Assembly: GCF_037478305.1 (NCBI RefSeq) | Contig: NZ_JBBGAZ010000001.1 | Coordinates: 1,054,001 to 1,118,000, forward strand | Origin: Cognatishimia coralii | Lineage (GTDB): Bacteria; Pseudomonadota; Alphaproteobacteria; Rhodobacterales; Rhodobacteraceae | DNA: 64,000 nt | Reading direction: 5' to 3' | Shown here: piece after piece, positions 35,358-43,360 of the stretch | How the letters are laid out: each line of letters begins with the position of its first letter | Position numbering within the stretch: position 1 is the first letter of the stretch | The notes under the pieces: model-generated | The model's database searches: none | What the model saw: only the letters and a program-made list of their open reading frames with translations | What the model was told of the DNA's origin: nothing | Translations under genes and position numbers: made by a program

Positions 35358-36829
35358 CGCGGTTGCCCCACATAGCGGCCAACGCCCTCAGAGGCCGGCA
35401 GTTTCGCATGGGCGCTCGCCAATGCCGCGAGGTTGTCCATGATCTCTTGGCTTGGCTCGCTGGGGCGACGGGTTTCCAAGGACACATGCAACAAGAAATG
35501 CTCGCCGGTCGCCAAGAGGCGGTCGCCTTCATACATTTCATGCCACAGCTGCATCTTCTTGCCTTCGCCTTTCAGAACCCGCGTGCGGATCTCAACGACC
35601 TGCCCCAGATGCGTCTCATCCAGATAGCGGATATGAGTCTCTCCGGTGAAATAGCTGCCACCTGTCGCGATATATTCCTTGGTGCAGCCGATGATCTCCA
35701 TCAGCCGATCGGTCGCCTCGGAAAACGCCGTGCCATAGCAGGCTTCATTCATGTGACCATTGTAGTCCAGCCAATCCGCTGGCACCGCACGACGCCCTGT
35801 CACAACCAACTCGTCCAAAGACGCGATGTCAGACATCGCGCGCGGCAGATCGCTTTGCGCAATCAGACGTTCGTCGTGCTTGTTCAGCACCTCACCCGCG
35901 CCCCAGTTGTTGGCTTTCAACGCGCGCATCATGCCGACACAGTTGTCGTCGCGAATACGTTCCAGCTCGCGGATCGACAGATGGCCGGACTGTGCATCCG
36001 ACTGATCCGCAATCAGATCGACCAGCTCGTCGGTGAACTCAGGCACATCCATCAGCTTGGTCCAAGGCCATTTCAGAGCCGGGCCAAACTGCGCCATGAA
36101 GTGCTTCATACCCGCTTCGCCACCTGCAATCCGATAGGTCTCAAACAGACCCATCTGTGCCCAGCGGATGCCGAATGCCATGCGGATCGACTCGTCGATC
36201 TCCTCAGTCGTGGCGATACCGTCTTTCACCAGCCACAGCGCCTCGCGCCACACCGCTTCAAGGAAACGGTCCGCAATATGCGCATCGATCTCTTTGCGCA
36301 CTTTCAGCGGGAACATCCCGACAGAGCTCAGGATCTCTGCTGCACGTTCAACGGTTTCCGGCGCGTTTTTCTCGGTCGCAACCAGCTCCACCAACGGCAT
36401 CAGATAGACCGGGTTAAACGGGTGGGTCACAACGATCTGCTCTGGACGGCTCGCGCAGTTCTGCAACTCGGACGGCTTAAACCCAGAGGTCGAGGACCCC
36501 AGGATCGCATCCTTCGGCGCATGTTCCTGCAGCGTCTGATAGACCTTCTGCTTCAGCTCAATCCGCTCAGGCACCGACTCTTGAATCCAGGTCGCGCCCT
36601 GAACGGCCTCTGACATGGTCTCATGAAAACTCAGCTTGCCCTCAGGAGGCAAAGCCGTGTCCGACAGGCCCGGCAACGAGCGCCGCGCGTTGTCCAGAAC
36701 TTCACCAATCTTCCGTTCTGCCTCTGGATCCGGGTCAAACACCCGCACATCCCAGCCATTCAGCAAAAACCGAGCGGCCCAGCCGCCGCCAATCACACCA
36801 CCGCCAACAATCGTTGCAATCTGCGTCAC
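35354..36829 (-). CDS. Carnitine 3-dehydrogenase fused to betainyl-CoA thioesterase
   Basis: 491 residues. Residues 1-320 are a 3-hydroxyacyl-CoA-dehydrogenase-type enzyme (IATIVGGGVIGGGWAARFL; THPFNPVYLMPLVELV). Residues ~350-491 are a hot-dog thioesterase (VPADWLDYNGHMNEACYG). This fusion is known for rhizobial-type carnitine degradation: the first domain oxidises L-carnitine to 3-dehydrocarnitine, the second releases glycine betaine from betainyl-CoA. The start is GTG at 36829 with AAGGAAGAG upstream. The BKACE gene upstream supplies the intervening step. Confidence 0.9.
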   Translation of the reverse strand: MTQIATIVGGGVIGGGWAARFLLNGWDVRVFDPDPEAERKIGEVLDNARRSLPGLSDTALPPEGKLSFHETMSEAVQGATWIQESVPERIELKQKVYQTLQEHAPKDAILGSSTSGFKPSELQNCASRPEQIVVTHPFNPVYLMPLVELVATEKNAPETVERAAEILSSVGMFPLKVRKEIDAHIADRFLEAVWREALWLVKDGIATTEEIDESIRMAFGIRWAQMGLFETYRIAGGEAGMKHFMAQFGPALKWPWTKLMDVPEFTDELVDLIADQSDAQSGHLSIRELERIRDDNCVGMMRALKANNWGAGEVLNKHDERLIAQSDLPRAMSDIASLDELVVTGRRAVPADWLDYNGHMNEACYGTAFSEATDRLMEIIGCTKEYIATGGSYFTGETHIRYLDETHLGQVVEIRTRVLKGEGKKMQLWHEMYEGDRLLATGEHFLLHVSLETRRPSEPSQEIMDNLAALASAHAKLPASEGVGRYVGQPR

Positions 36830-36840
36830 GATGCTCTTCC

Positions 36841-36885
36841 TTTTCTCTTGCTCAAAATATCCCGGGGTCTGGGGCAGAGCCCCAG
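36841..36885 (-). repeat. Roseobacter-type intergenic element, copy B with hairpin
   Basis: On the minus strand a perfect 7-bp hairpin CTGGGGC-TCT-GCCCCAG (36869-36885) runs into ACCCCGGGATATTTTGAGC and AAGAGAAAA. It lies between the BKACE and carnitine-dehydrogenase genes. Hairpin plus ATATTTT resembles a weak terminator, and the A/G-rich tail merges into the next gene's ribosome site. Confidence 0.65.
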
Positions 36886-36906
36886 CCCGCCAGAACATCC
36901 AAAAGC

Positions 36907-37824
36907 TTACTTCGCGACCGGCGCGCGTTTGACCAGACCCAGCTTCTCACGCACTTCGTCAGGGCCAATCACCCGCGCACCCATGTTGGACACGATGGTA
37001 TTCGCGCGCTCAACCAGCTGCCAGTTCTCGGCCAGAACGCCTTTGTCGAGCCAGAGGTTGTCTTCCAGACCAACCCGCACGTTGCCGCCCGCAAGAACAG
37101 CCGCCGCGGCATAGGCCATCTGATCACGACCCAGCGAGAAGGCCGAGAAGGTCCACTCATCAGGAACCGCATTGACCATCGCCATGAAGGTGTTCAGATC
37201 GTTTGGCGCACCCCAAGGCACACCCATACAAAGCTGAACCAGAGCATTCGGCTCAAGGATCCCTTCAGCCACCAGCTGCTTTGCAAACCACAGATGGCCG
37301 GTGTCAAAAGCTTCGATTTCCGCCTTCACACCCAGATCGGTCATCATCTGACCCATCGCACGCAGCATGCCAGGCGTGTTGGTCATCACATAGTCGGCTT
37401 CGGCAAAGTTCATGGTGCCGCAATCCAGCGTGCAGATCTCTGGCAGACATTCCGCCACATGGGCCACGCGCTCGGTCGCGCCAATCATATCGGTCGCGGC
37501 GGCGTTCACTGGGAATGGGTTTTCTGTGTCGCCAAAGACGATGTCACCGCCCATGCCTGCGGTCAGGTTCAGAACCACATCGATGTCGCTGTCGCGCACG
37601 CGGTCGGTCAGCTCGCGATACAGAGCCAGATCGCGGCTCGGAGCGCCCGTCTCTGGGTCGCGCACGTGGCAATGCACCACCGCAGCACCTGCTTTGGCCG
37701 CGGCAATCGCACTCTCGGCGATCTGTTTTGGCGAGCGTGGAACATGGGGGCTGCGATCCTGAGTGCCACCAGAGCCGGTGACAGCGGCTGTGATAAAGAC
37801 CTCGCGGTTCATGGACAAAGGCAT
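36907..37824 (-). CDS. BKACE (DUF849) enzyme, probable dehydrocarnitine cleavage
   Basis: 305 residues. VHCHVRDPETG carries the HxH zinc site of beta-keto acid cleavage enzymes, and LNLTAGMGG and TLDCGTMNFA are family segments. BKACE enzymes condense a beta-keto acid with acetyl-CoA to give acetoacetate and a new CoA ester. Next to carnitine dehydrogenase the natural substrate is 3-dehydrocarnitine, giving betainyl-CoA. AGAGGA lies 7-12 bases upstream of ATG. It is first in the operon and divergent from the AraC-type regulator. Confidence 0.92.
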   Translation of the reverse strand: MPLSMNREVFITAAVTGSGGTQDRSPHVPRSPKQIAESAIAAAKAGAAVVHCHVRDPETGAPSRDLALYRELTDRVRDSDIDVVLNLTAGMGGDIVFGDTENPFPVNAAATDMIGATERVAHVAECLPEICTLDCGTMNFAEADYVMTNTPGMLRAMGQMMTDLGVKAEIEAFDTGHLWFAKQLVAEGILEPNALVQLCMGVPWGAPNDLNTFMAMVNAVPDEWTFSAFSLGRDQMAYAAAAVLAGGNVRVGLEDNLWLDKGVLAENWQLVERANTIVSNMGARVIGPDEVREKLGLVKRAPVAK

Positions 37825-37873
37825 AGCTGATTCCTCTATTTAGCTTTCATCCACTATGCCGCGCCTTGCGTAG

Positions 37874-37881
37874 AAGTACTT
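37874..37881. promoter_or_regulatory. Short palindrome in the BKACE/regulator gap
   Basis: AAGTACTT, within AGAAGTACTTTTCT, lies mid-way in the 79-base divergent promoter region between the carnitine operon and its regulator. It is a possible half of the regulator's binding site; weak on its own. Confidence 0.25.
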
Positions 37882-37903
37882 TTCTCAATACGAAGTAAAA
37901 TTG

Positions 37904-38896
37904 ATGAAACCCGCAAGAGATCTCTTTCTTCCGGACCCAAAGCCGCTGGATACGGTGGTTCTGGTTCTAGACCAAAGCAACACGCTGTCCTTTGCGGCCG
38001 CGACCGATCCTATGCGAGCCGCCAACCGTAAATCCGGCGCGCCTTTGTTTCGTTGGCGCTTTGCAACAGCCGAGGGTACGGCGGCGCGACTGACAACGGG
38101 TCTCACGGTTGAAGGCCCTCCGATTGCCAGCATCGAGGCTTGTGATCTTCTGATCGTCGTTGCTGGGTTCAACTTGCTGAACCACGCAACTCCACGCCTG
38201 TCCGCCAGCCTCAGGCGGTTAAAGAACCAAGACACTGGCATCATTGCGATTGACGGCGGCCCCTGGCTCTTGGCCAGCGCGGGCCTGCTCAATGGCCACC
38301 CGGCCACCACCCATTGGGAAGATCTCGACGAATTCGCCAGCCGCTTTCCCGAGGTCGAAACCCGCCGCGACCGCTATTGCCTCTCGCCGCCATTTGCCAC
38401 TTCGGGCGGAGCTTCGCCTGCGATTGATCTCATGCTGCATCTGATCGCCAACCGCTGGGGCGGAGACCTTGCACGCCGCACCGCAGGCGCCTTTCTCTAT
38501 GACCCGGTTCCAGAAGGGCGCTGGCAAACCCCCAGCTCCCTGCCCCGCGATCCGCGTAGGCCGCCCGTGGTGACACAGGCGCTCGATCTGATGGCGCAGA
38601 CCTTGGCCGATCCGCTGCCGATTCAAGAGGTCGCCGAACAGACCAATCAATCCCCGCGCCGTCTGGAACAGCTTTTTGCCCAGCACGTCGGCCAGCCACC
38701 GCAAAGCTATTACCTGCACCTGCGCCTGACCGAGGCCCATCGCCTTGCCACAGACACACCGATGACTGTCAGGGACATCGGTTTCGCGACAGGCTTTGCC
38801 AGCCTGTCGAGCTTTTCACGTGCGTTTAAGGCTCAGTTCGGCCTATCCGTCAGCCGTCTCAGGCGAGGAAGCCATAATGAGGACGAGCGCCCCTAG
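37904..38896 (+). CDS. GlxA-family AraC-type regulator (CdhR-like)
   Basis: 330 residues. The N-terminal ~200 form a DJ-1/PfpI-like class I amidotransferase domain (VVLVLDQSNTLSFAAATDPM, GIIAIDGGPWLLA). The C-terminal ~100 are an AraC double helix-turn-helix (IQEVAEQTNQSPRRLEQLF, TVRDIGFATGFASLSSFSRAFKA). This architecture and its place opposite the carnitine genes match CdhR, the carnitine-responsive activator of Pseudomonas. Its last 54 bases overlap the 3' end of the convergent nhaA gene. Confidence 0.88.
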   Translation: MKPARDLFLPDPKPLDTVVLVLDQSNTLSFAAATDPMRAANRKSGAPLFRWRFATAEGTAARLTTGLTVEGPPIASIEACDLLIVVAGFNLLNHATPRLSASLRRLKNQDTGIIAIDGGPWLLASAGLLNGHPATTHWEDLDEFASRFPEVETRRDRYCLSPPFATSGGASPAIDLMLHLIANRWGGDLARRTAGAFLYDPVPEGRWQTPSSLPRDPRRPPVVTQALDLMAQTLADPLPIQEVAEQTNQSPRRLEQLFAQHVGQPPQSYYLHLRLTEAHRLATDTPMTVRDIGFATGFASLSSFSRAFKAQFGLSVSRLRRGSHNEDERP

Positions 38897-40657
38897 GCTG
38901 CCTGCGACCAGCGAGGCAATGAGGATCGCGAGTTTGACGCTTTCCAGCTGCTCGCCTGCGAAGGCTGCCGAACCGATAAAGATCGACATGGTAAAGCCGA
39001 CACCGGCCAAAAGCCCCGCGCCAACGACTTGTGTCCAAGAGATCTCGGGTGAGAGTTTCGCAAGACCCAGACGCACACCCAGATAACAGATCAGGAAAAT
39101 CCCCAGTGGTTTGCCGATCACGAGCCCTGCCATCACGCCAAGCACCTCTGGCGAGCCCAGCGCAAAGCTCGACCCGATGATCAAAATGCCGGTGTTAAAG
39201 AAGGCAAACAAAGGCAAGATCAGGAAGTTGGACCAGCCTTCGAGAGCGTGCTGCAGGTGGAACCCCGGTTCGCGCAACCGCTCGACGGCAGACTCAAGCC
39301 GCGCCAAAGCGCCAGCTCCGATGGCCGAAGAATTGCTCTCGCGCTCCGCTTCAAAGACCGAGGCCGCCTGCTCTGCCACGCCCTCAATGCTGGCCGAGCG
39401 CCGCGATGGGATCGCCAAGGCGGTCAAAACACCTGCGAGCGTCGCATGCAGCCCGCTTTCATAGACGAAGTACCAAAGCACCACACCCAAAAGCAGATAC
39501 GGCGTGCGCGAGTAGATCCGCGCGCGGTTTAGAACCAGCATGATCGCCAGAATGCCAACGCCAAAGAGGAAAGCATCCATATGGAAGCCGTGCCCATAGA
39601 ACAGCGCAATAACGAGGATCGCGCCAAGGTCATCGGCAATCGCAAGCGCAGACACAAAGATCTTGAGCGAGGTCGGCACGCGGCGGCCCAGCAGAGCCAT
39701 AATCCCGAGCGTAAAGGCGATATCAGTCGCCATAGGAATACCCCAGCCATGCAGCGTATCTGGGCTGTTCCAGTTGATCGCCGCGTAGATCAGCGCGGGC
39801 ATCGCCATGCCCCCGACCGCGCCCAGGATCGGTAGGGCGGCACGGGACATATCCGAGAGTTCTCCGTCGACCATCTCGCGTTTGATCTCGATCCCGACAA
39901 TCAGGAAGAAAAGCGCCATGAGGCCGTCGTTGATCCAATGCTCCAGTGACAGCGAAAATTTCGCGTCAGCAAAAAACAGGCCCATCTTTGTGTGGCGCAG
40001 ATGTTCATAGGCTTCGTGGAAGCCGACATTCACAACGATCAACGCCGCGATGGTTGCCGCCACCAGAACCATGCCCGCCGAGGCCGCCCAGTGGAAAAAG
40101 TCTTCGCTCGCCAAGCGCAACCGCAGACCGAGTGGCTTCTCGATTGCTTCAGTGACCGCGGCCTCATCCCAAGCGCCAACATATTGACGGTTATCAATAA
40201 ATACGAGCGGGCCGCCATGGGCATCCGAGGCAATCGCGCTGTCATGGTCGTCTTGCAGACGCTGCGTAGTCTCATCTGAGAACATATCGTCGCGCAGTTT
40301 GTCCTGATCCATATCAAGCGCTTCGGCAATCGCCATGACGACGCCGACCGTATAGCGCGGAGGGCGCGAGAACAGCGCGTTGCGCATGTCGTCAAACCGC
40401 CCCTGCGCTGCCGCAGCGATGGCTGCGCGGGCTGCAATGTCAGACCCGTTCTCATTGCCGACAGCCGGCAGGAACCGATAGGCGAAGGTCACATTTTCCG
40501 GCAAAGCCCGCAGCCGCGTGCGCCGCATGATATCGCGGATCCGGCGCATGCGGTCGCTGGTGAAATCAATGTACCAGACAATCGAGACCCTGCCGTTTTC
40601 TTTGCCTTCGACAATGTCACGAGAGGTGTCGAGCGGGTGCTTTAGATAGCCATTCAT
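38843..40657 (-). CDS. nhaA: NhaA-type Na+/H+ antiporter with N-terminal DsbA-like domain
   Basis: 604 residues. Residues ~20-185 resemble a DsbA/thioredoxin-like domain (VWYIDFTSDRMRRIRDIM, GGPLVFIDNRQYVGAW), but the CxxC motif is absent: SDRM stands where it should be. Residues ~190-600 are NhaA with GIEIKREMVDGELS, GWGIPMATDIAFTLG and the ion-binding ADDLGAI. It exchanges sodium for protons at the inner membrane. Such fusions are known in NhaA families. It is convergent with cdhR and overlaps it by 54 bases. No ribosome site is visible. Confidence 0.92.
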   Translation of the reverse strand: MNGYLKHPLDTSRDIVEGKENGRVSIVWYIDFTSDRMRRIRDIMRRTRLRALPENVTFAYRFLPAVGNENGSDIAARAAIAAAAQGRFDDMRNALFSRPPRYTVGVVMAIAEALDMDQDKLRDDMFSDETTQRLQDDHDSAIASDAHGGPLVFIDNRQYVGAWDEAAVTEAIEKPLGLRLRLASEDFFHWAASAGMVLVAATIAALIVVNVGFHEAYEHLRHTKMGLFFADAKFSLSLEHWINDGLMALFFLIVGIEIKREMVDGELSDMSRAALPILGAVGGMAMPALIYAAINWNSPDTLHGWGIPMATDIAFTLGIMALLGRRVPTSLKIFVSALAIADDLGAILVIALFYGHGFHMDAFLFGVGILAIMLVLNRARIYSRTPYLLLGVVLWYFVYESGLHATLAGVLTALAIPSRRSASIEGVAEQAASVFEAERESNSSAIGAGALARLESAVERLREPGFHLQHALEGWSNFLILPLFAFFNTGILIIGSSFALGSPEVLGVMAGLVIGKPLGIFLICYLGVRLGLAKLSPEISWTQVVGAGLLAGVGFTMSIFIGSAAFAGEQLESVKLAILIASLVAGSLGALVLIMASSPETADG

Positions 40658-40737
40658 GCGTAGGGTTCATCCGTTCTGAGGTCGCGCGCGATACTAGTGA
40701 TAGTGACGCATTAGACAAGAGGTATCGAAACGTCCAA

Positions 40738-41823
40738 CTAGGTACCCACATCAGCCTGCGCAACCGACACCGACTTAACAATCGCAAAGACCGTCTGACC
40801 TTTGGCGAGCGCCATGGTTTTGGCAGATCTTTGCGTGATCCGCGCCAAGACATGGGCGTCTCCGCAGGCCAAGCGCACCAGAACGCCCGGCCCCTGCCCT
40901 GCGTGGATGTCCTCAATGCGGGCTTCCATCACATTCAGCGCAGAGATGCCGTCCGGTCGGTTCAAGGACAACATGACATCGCTGGCTTTGATCCGCAGGC
41001 GCACATCATCCCCAACCGAGGCCATTACGTGCGGCAAATGAAGCTTTGTGCCCGCGCCGCTTAGTTCGGTGAGCCCATCCTCGTGATGCGCCGTGACTCG
41101 CGCGCGTAGCACCGCTCCGCTTTCGCGCAATCCCAAAACGGCGGCGGCGCTTGTGTCCGAGAATACCTCTTCCACGGGCCCCGCCTTCGCCACCTTGCCG
41201 TCTCTCAGCAAGATGACGTGGTTTGCCAAACGCGCGACCTCAGACACCGAGTGGCTCACATAGAGGATCGGGACCTGCGCGTGGTCTCGCAGACGTTCGA
41301 GGTAAGGCAAAATTTCCTCTTTGCGCGCGGCATCCAGCGCGGCCAGAGGTTCGTCCAATAGCAACACCTCGGGCTTGGCCAGCAAGGCCCGCGCCAGGGC
41401 GACCCGTTGTTTTTCCCCGCCAGACAAGGCCTGAGGGCGGCGGTCCTGCAAGTGGTCCAGCCCTAGCATCGTTACGATCTGCTCTTGATAGCCGTGATCC
41501 ACAGCTTGCCCGCGCGCCTTGGGCCCATAGGACAGATTGCGCGACACGCTTAGATGGGGAAACAGCCGCGCCTCTTGAAACACATAGCCAATGTTTCGCT
41601 TTTGAGGGCTAAGGTTGATCCCCGCTGCGCGGTCCAAGACTTTGCGGCCCGACATCGTGATCTGCCCTTCGTCCGGAGTCAAAAGCCCTGCGACCGACTG
41701 GATGATCGTGGTTTTGCCCGCGCCAGAGGGACCAAACAGCGCAGTCACCCCAGCAGGTGCGTGAAACGCTACATCCAGATCAAAGCCTTGGAAATGATGA
41801 GAAATCTGAACCTCGATACTCAT
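40738..41823 (-). CDS. modC: Molybdate ABC transporter ATP-binding protein
   Basis: 361 residues: Walker A GPSGAGKTT, Q-loop VFQEARLF, signature ALSGGEKQRVALARAL, Walker B LLLDEP, and a C-terminal TOBE/Mop domain (about 290-355) that binds molybdate. It energises ModB. Start ATG overlaps the modB stop by 4 bases. Confidence 0.95.
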   Translation of the reverse strand: MSIEVQISHHFQGFDLDVAFHAPAGVTALFGPSGAGKTTIIQSVAGLLTPDEGQITMSGRKVLDRAAGINLSPQKRNIGYVFQEARLFPHLSVSRNLSYGPKARGQAVDHGYQEQIVTMLGLDHLQDRRPQALSGGEKQRVALARALLAKPEVLLLDEPLAALDAARKEEILPYLERLRDHAQVPILYVSHSVSEVARLANHVILLRDGKVAKAGPVEEVFSDTSAAAVLGLRESGAVLRARVTAHHEDGLTELSGAGTKLHLPHVMASVGDDVRLRIKASDVMLSLNRPDGISALNVMEARIEDIHAGQGPGVLVRLACGDAHVLARITQRSAKTMALAKGQTVFAIVKSVSVAQADVGT

Positions 41824-42524
41824 GAGCCCCCCCTATTCGCAGCCCGACGCGCGAGCAGTTCCGAGGCGACAAGAGCGATCACCGCAATTGCGGTCGAGAC
41901 GATGACCAGCCGAAAGGCTTGGGGCTCCTCTCCGGGGATTTGAAGCATTGCGTAGATGGCCGAAGGCAGGGTCTGGGTCTGGCCCGGGATGTTTGAGACA
42001 AAGGTGATGGTGGCCCCGAATTCTCCGATGGCTTTGGCGAAGGCCAGCACTGCGCCTGCGATGACACCCGGCAACATCAAAGGCAGAGTCACGGTCACAT
42101 AGATACGCCAGCGGCTTGCACCAAGCGTGGCGGCGGCTTCTTCGAGTTTTGGGTCAACGTTTTCCAAAGCCAGCCGGATCGCGCGCACCATCAAGGGAAA
42201 GCCCATGATCGCCGCCGCTAGCGCCGCGCCGGTCCAGCGGAACGCGAGCAAGAGACCGAAGGTGTCTTCCAGGAACTGCCCGACAGGCGCGCGTCGCCCG
42301 AAGGTCACCAACAAAAGATAGCCGGTGACGACAGGCGGCAAGACCAACGGCAAATGCACCGCTATATTCAAAAGCTCTCGTCCCCAAAAGCGTTTGCGCA
42401 CCAAAAGATGCGCCACCCAAAGCGCCAATGGCAGGCTGAGAGCCGTCGCCCAGAGGCTGACCCAAATCGACAGTCGCATGGCCGCAAAGCCTTCGGGGCC
42501 GAGATAGTCCGCAAGCCAGGTCAT
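41820..42524 (-). CDS. modB: Molybdate ABC transporter permease
   Basis: 234 residues with five membrane helices and the EAA loop (EEAAATLGASRWRIYVTVTLPLMLPGVIAG), ending at the cytoplasmic face. It forms the molybdate channel with ModC. It overlaps modA and modC by 4 bases each (ATGA type). Confidence 0.95.
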   Translation of the reverse strand: MTWLADYLGPEGFAAMRLSIWVSLWATALSLPLALWVAHLLVRKRFWGRELLNIAVHLPLVLPPVVTGYLLLVTFGRRAPVGQFLEDTFGLLLAFRWTGAALAAAIMGFPLMVRAIRLALENVDPKLEEAAATLGASRWRIYVTVTLPLMLPGVIAGAVLAFAKAIGEFGATITFVSNIPGQTQTLPSAIYAMLQIPGEEPQAFRLVIVSTAIAVIALVASELLARRAANRGGS

Positions 42525-43240
42525 GGTGCGATGTCCTGAAACCCATGCGCTCGAAAGATGTCGCGGGCGGCGGGGCTTTGCAGAAGGTCAAGGTAGGTGT
42601 TTGCGGCTTCGCCCTTAGTCAATTGGGCGACGCGGTAGATGATTGGGCTATGGTCCTCTTTGTCAAAGCGATGCACCACGTGGACCGCCGGATCGGCAAG
42701 CGCGTCTGTTGCGTAGGTCACGGCAAATGGCGCTTCGCCCAGCGCCACAAGGCGGAGGGCGGCGCGGACATTGTCGGTCTGAATGATGCGGTCCTGAAGC
42801 TCGTCCCAAAGACGTAGGCTGCTCAGGGCTTCTTTGGCGTAGATGCCGGCGGGGACCGCCCGTGTGTGACCCACCGCAAGAAACCCTTCGCCAAGAGTTT
42901 CGGGCAACGTCGCGATGTCAAAGTCTGGGTCAGCTTCAGATGCAATCACCACGAGCTCATTGCGTAGGATATCCTGTGCGGTGAAGGTCTCTGTTACGGC
43001 TTGGTCGTCCAGCCACGTCGCCCAAAGTTGGTTGGCCGAGAAGAACACATCCGCAGGTGCTCCCTGTACAATTTGGCGCGCAAGTGCTGCGCTGCTGGCA
43101 TAAGAGGTCGTCACTTTGATCGGTGCGCTTGCGTGAATTTCATCCAAGACACCCCGCAGGCTCGCTGCCGCAAAGACCGTGATCTCGGCCAGCGCCACTG
43201 TCGGTACAAGGAAGAATATACAGGATAGAAAGCGCAGCAT
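42521..43240 (-). CDS. modA: Molybdate-binding periplasmic protein
   Basis: 239 residues with a signal peptide (MLRFLSCIFFLVPTVALA) and the ModA opening ITVFAAASLRGVLDEI, which holds the oxyanion-binding Ser. YASSAALARQI and GAPADVFFSAN follow. It captures molybdate or tungstate. ATG at 43240 starts the signal peptide cleanly; the frame extends to 43261. I see no Moco riboswitch or ModE box upstream. Confidence 0.93.
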   Translation of the reverse strand: MLRFLSCIFFLVPTVALAEITVFAAASLRGVLDEIHASAPIKVTTSYASSAALARQIVQGAPADVFFSANQLWATWLDDQAVTETFTAQDILRNELVVIASEADPDFDIATLPETLGEGFLAVGHTRAVPAGIYAKEALSSLRLWDELQDRIIQTDNVRAALRLVALGEAPFAVTYATDALADPAVHVVHRFDKEDHSPIIYRVAQLTKGEAANTYLDLLQSPAARDIFRAHGFQDIAP

Positions 43241-43315
43241 TGTGGTGTCCGAAGTTCGCAAGGACTATGGGCGAGCTCTGCGCCAGTGGCAAGCGTTCAG
43301 TGGGCCAGCCCCCGT

Positions 43316-43360
43316 CGCCCTGAAGGGCGCCTCCCCCGGAGTATTTTGGGCAAGATGAAA
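43316..43360 (+). repeat. Roseobacter-type intergenic element, copy C with hairpin
   Basis: CGCCC-TGAA-GGGCG hairpin (43316-43329) is followed by CTCCCCCGGAGTATTTTGGG and CAAGATGAAA (43331-43360), ending one base before the cobQ stop codon. It matches copies A and B in core and layout. Here it lies opposite to the direction of its neighbours cobQ and modA. Confidence 0.65.

Noticed and set aside
35363..36613. 416-codon plus-strand frame opposite the carnitine dehydrogenase fusion
   Set aside because: Arg/His/Gln-rich shadow; the minus-strand gene has clear domains and operon coupling.
43262..43360. Molybdenum-cofactor riboswitch or ModE site upstream of modA
   Set aside because: The short gap is taken up by the recurrent intergenic element and a small hairpin; no Moco-aptamer landmarks are present.
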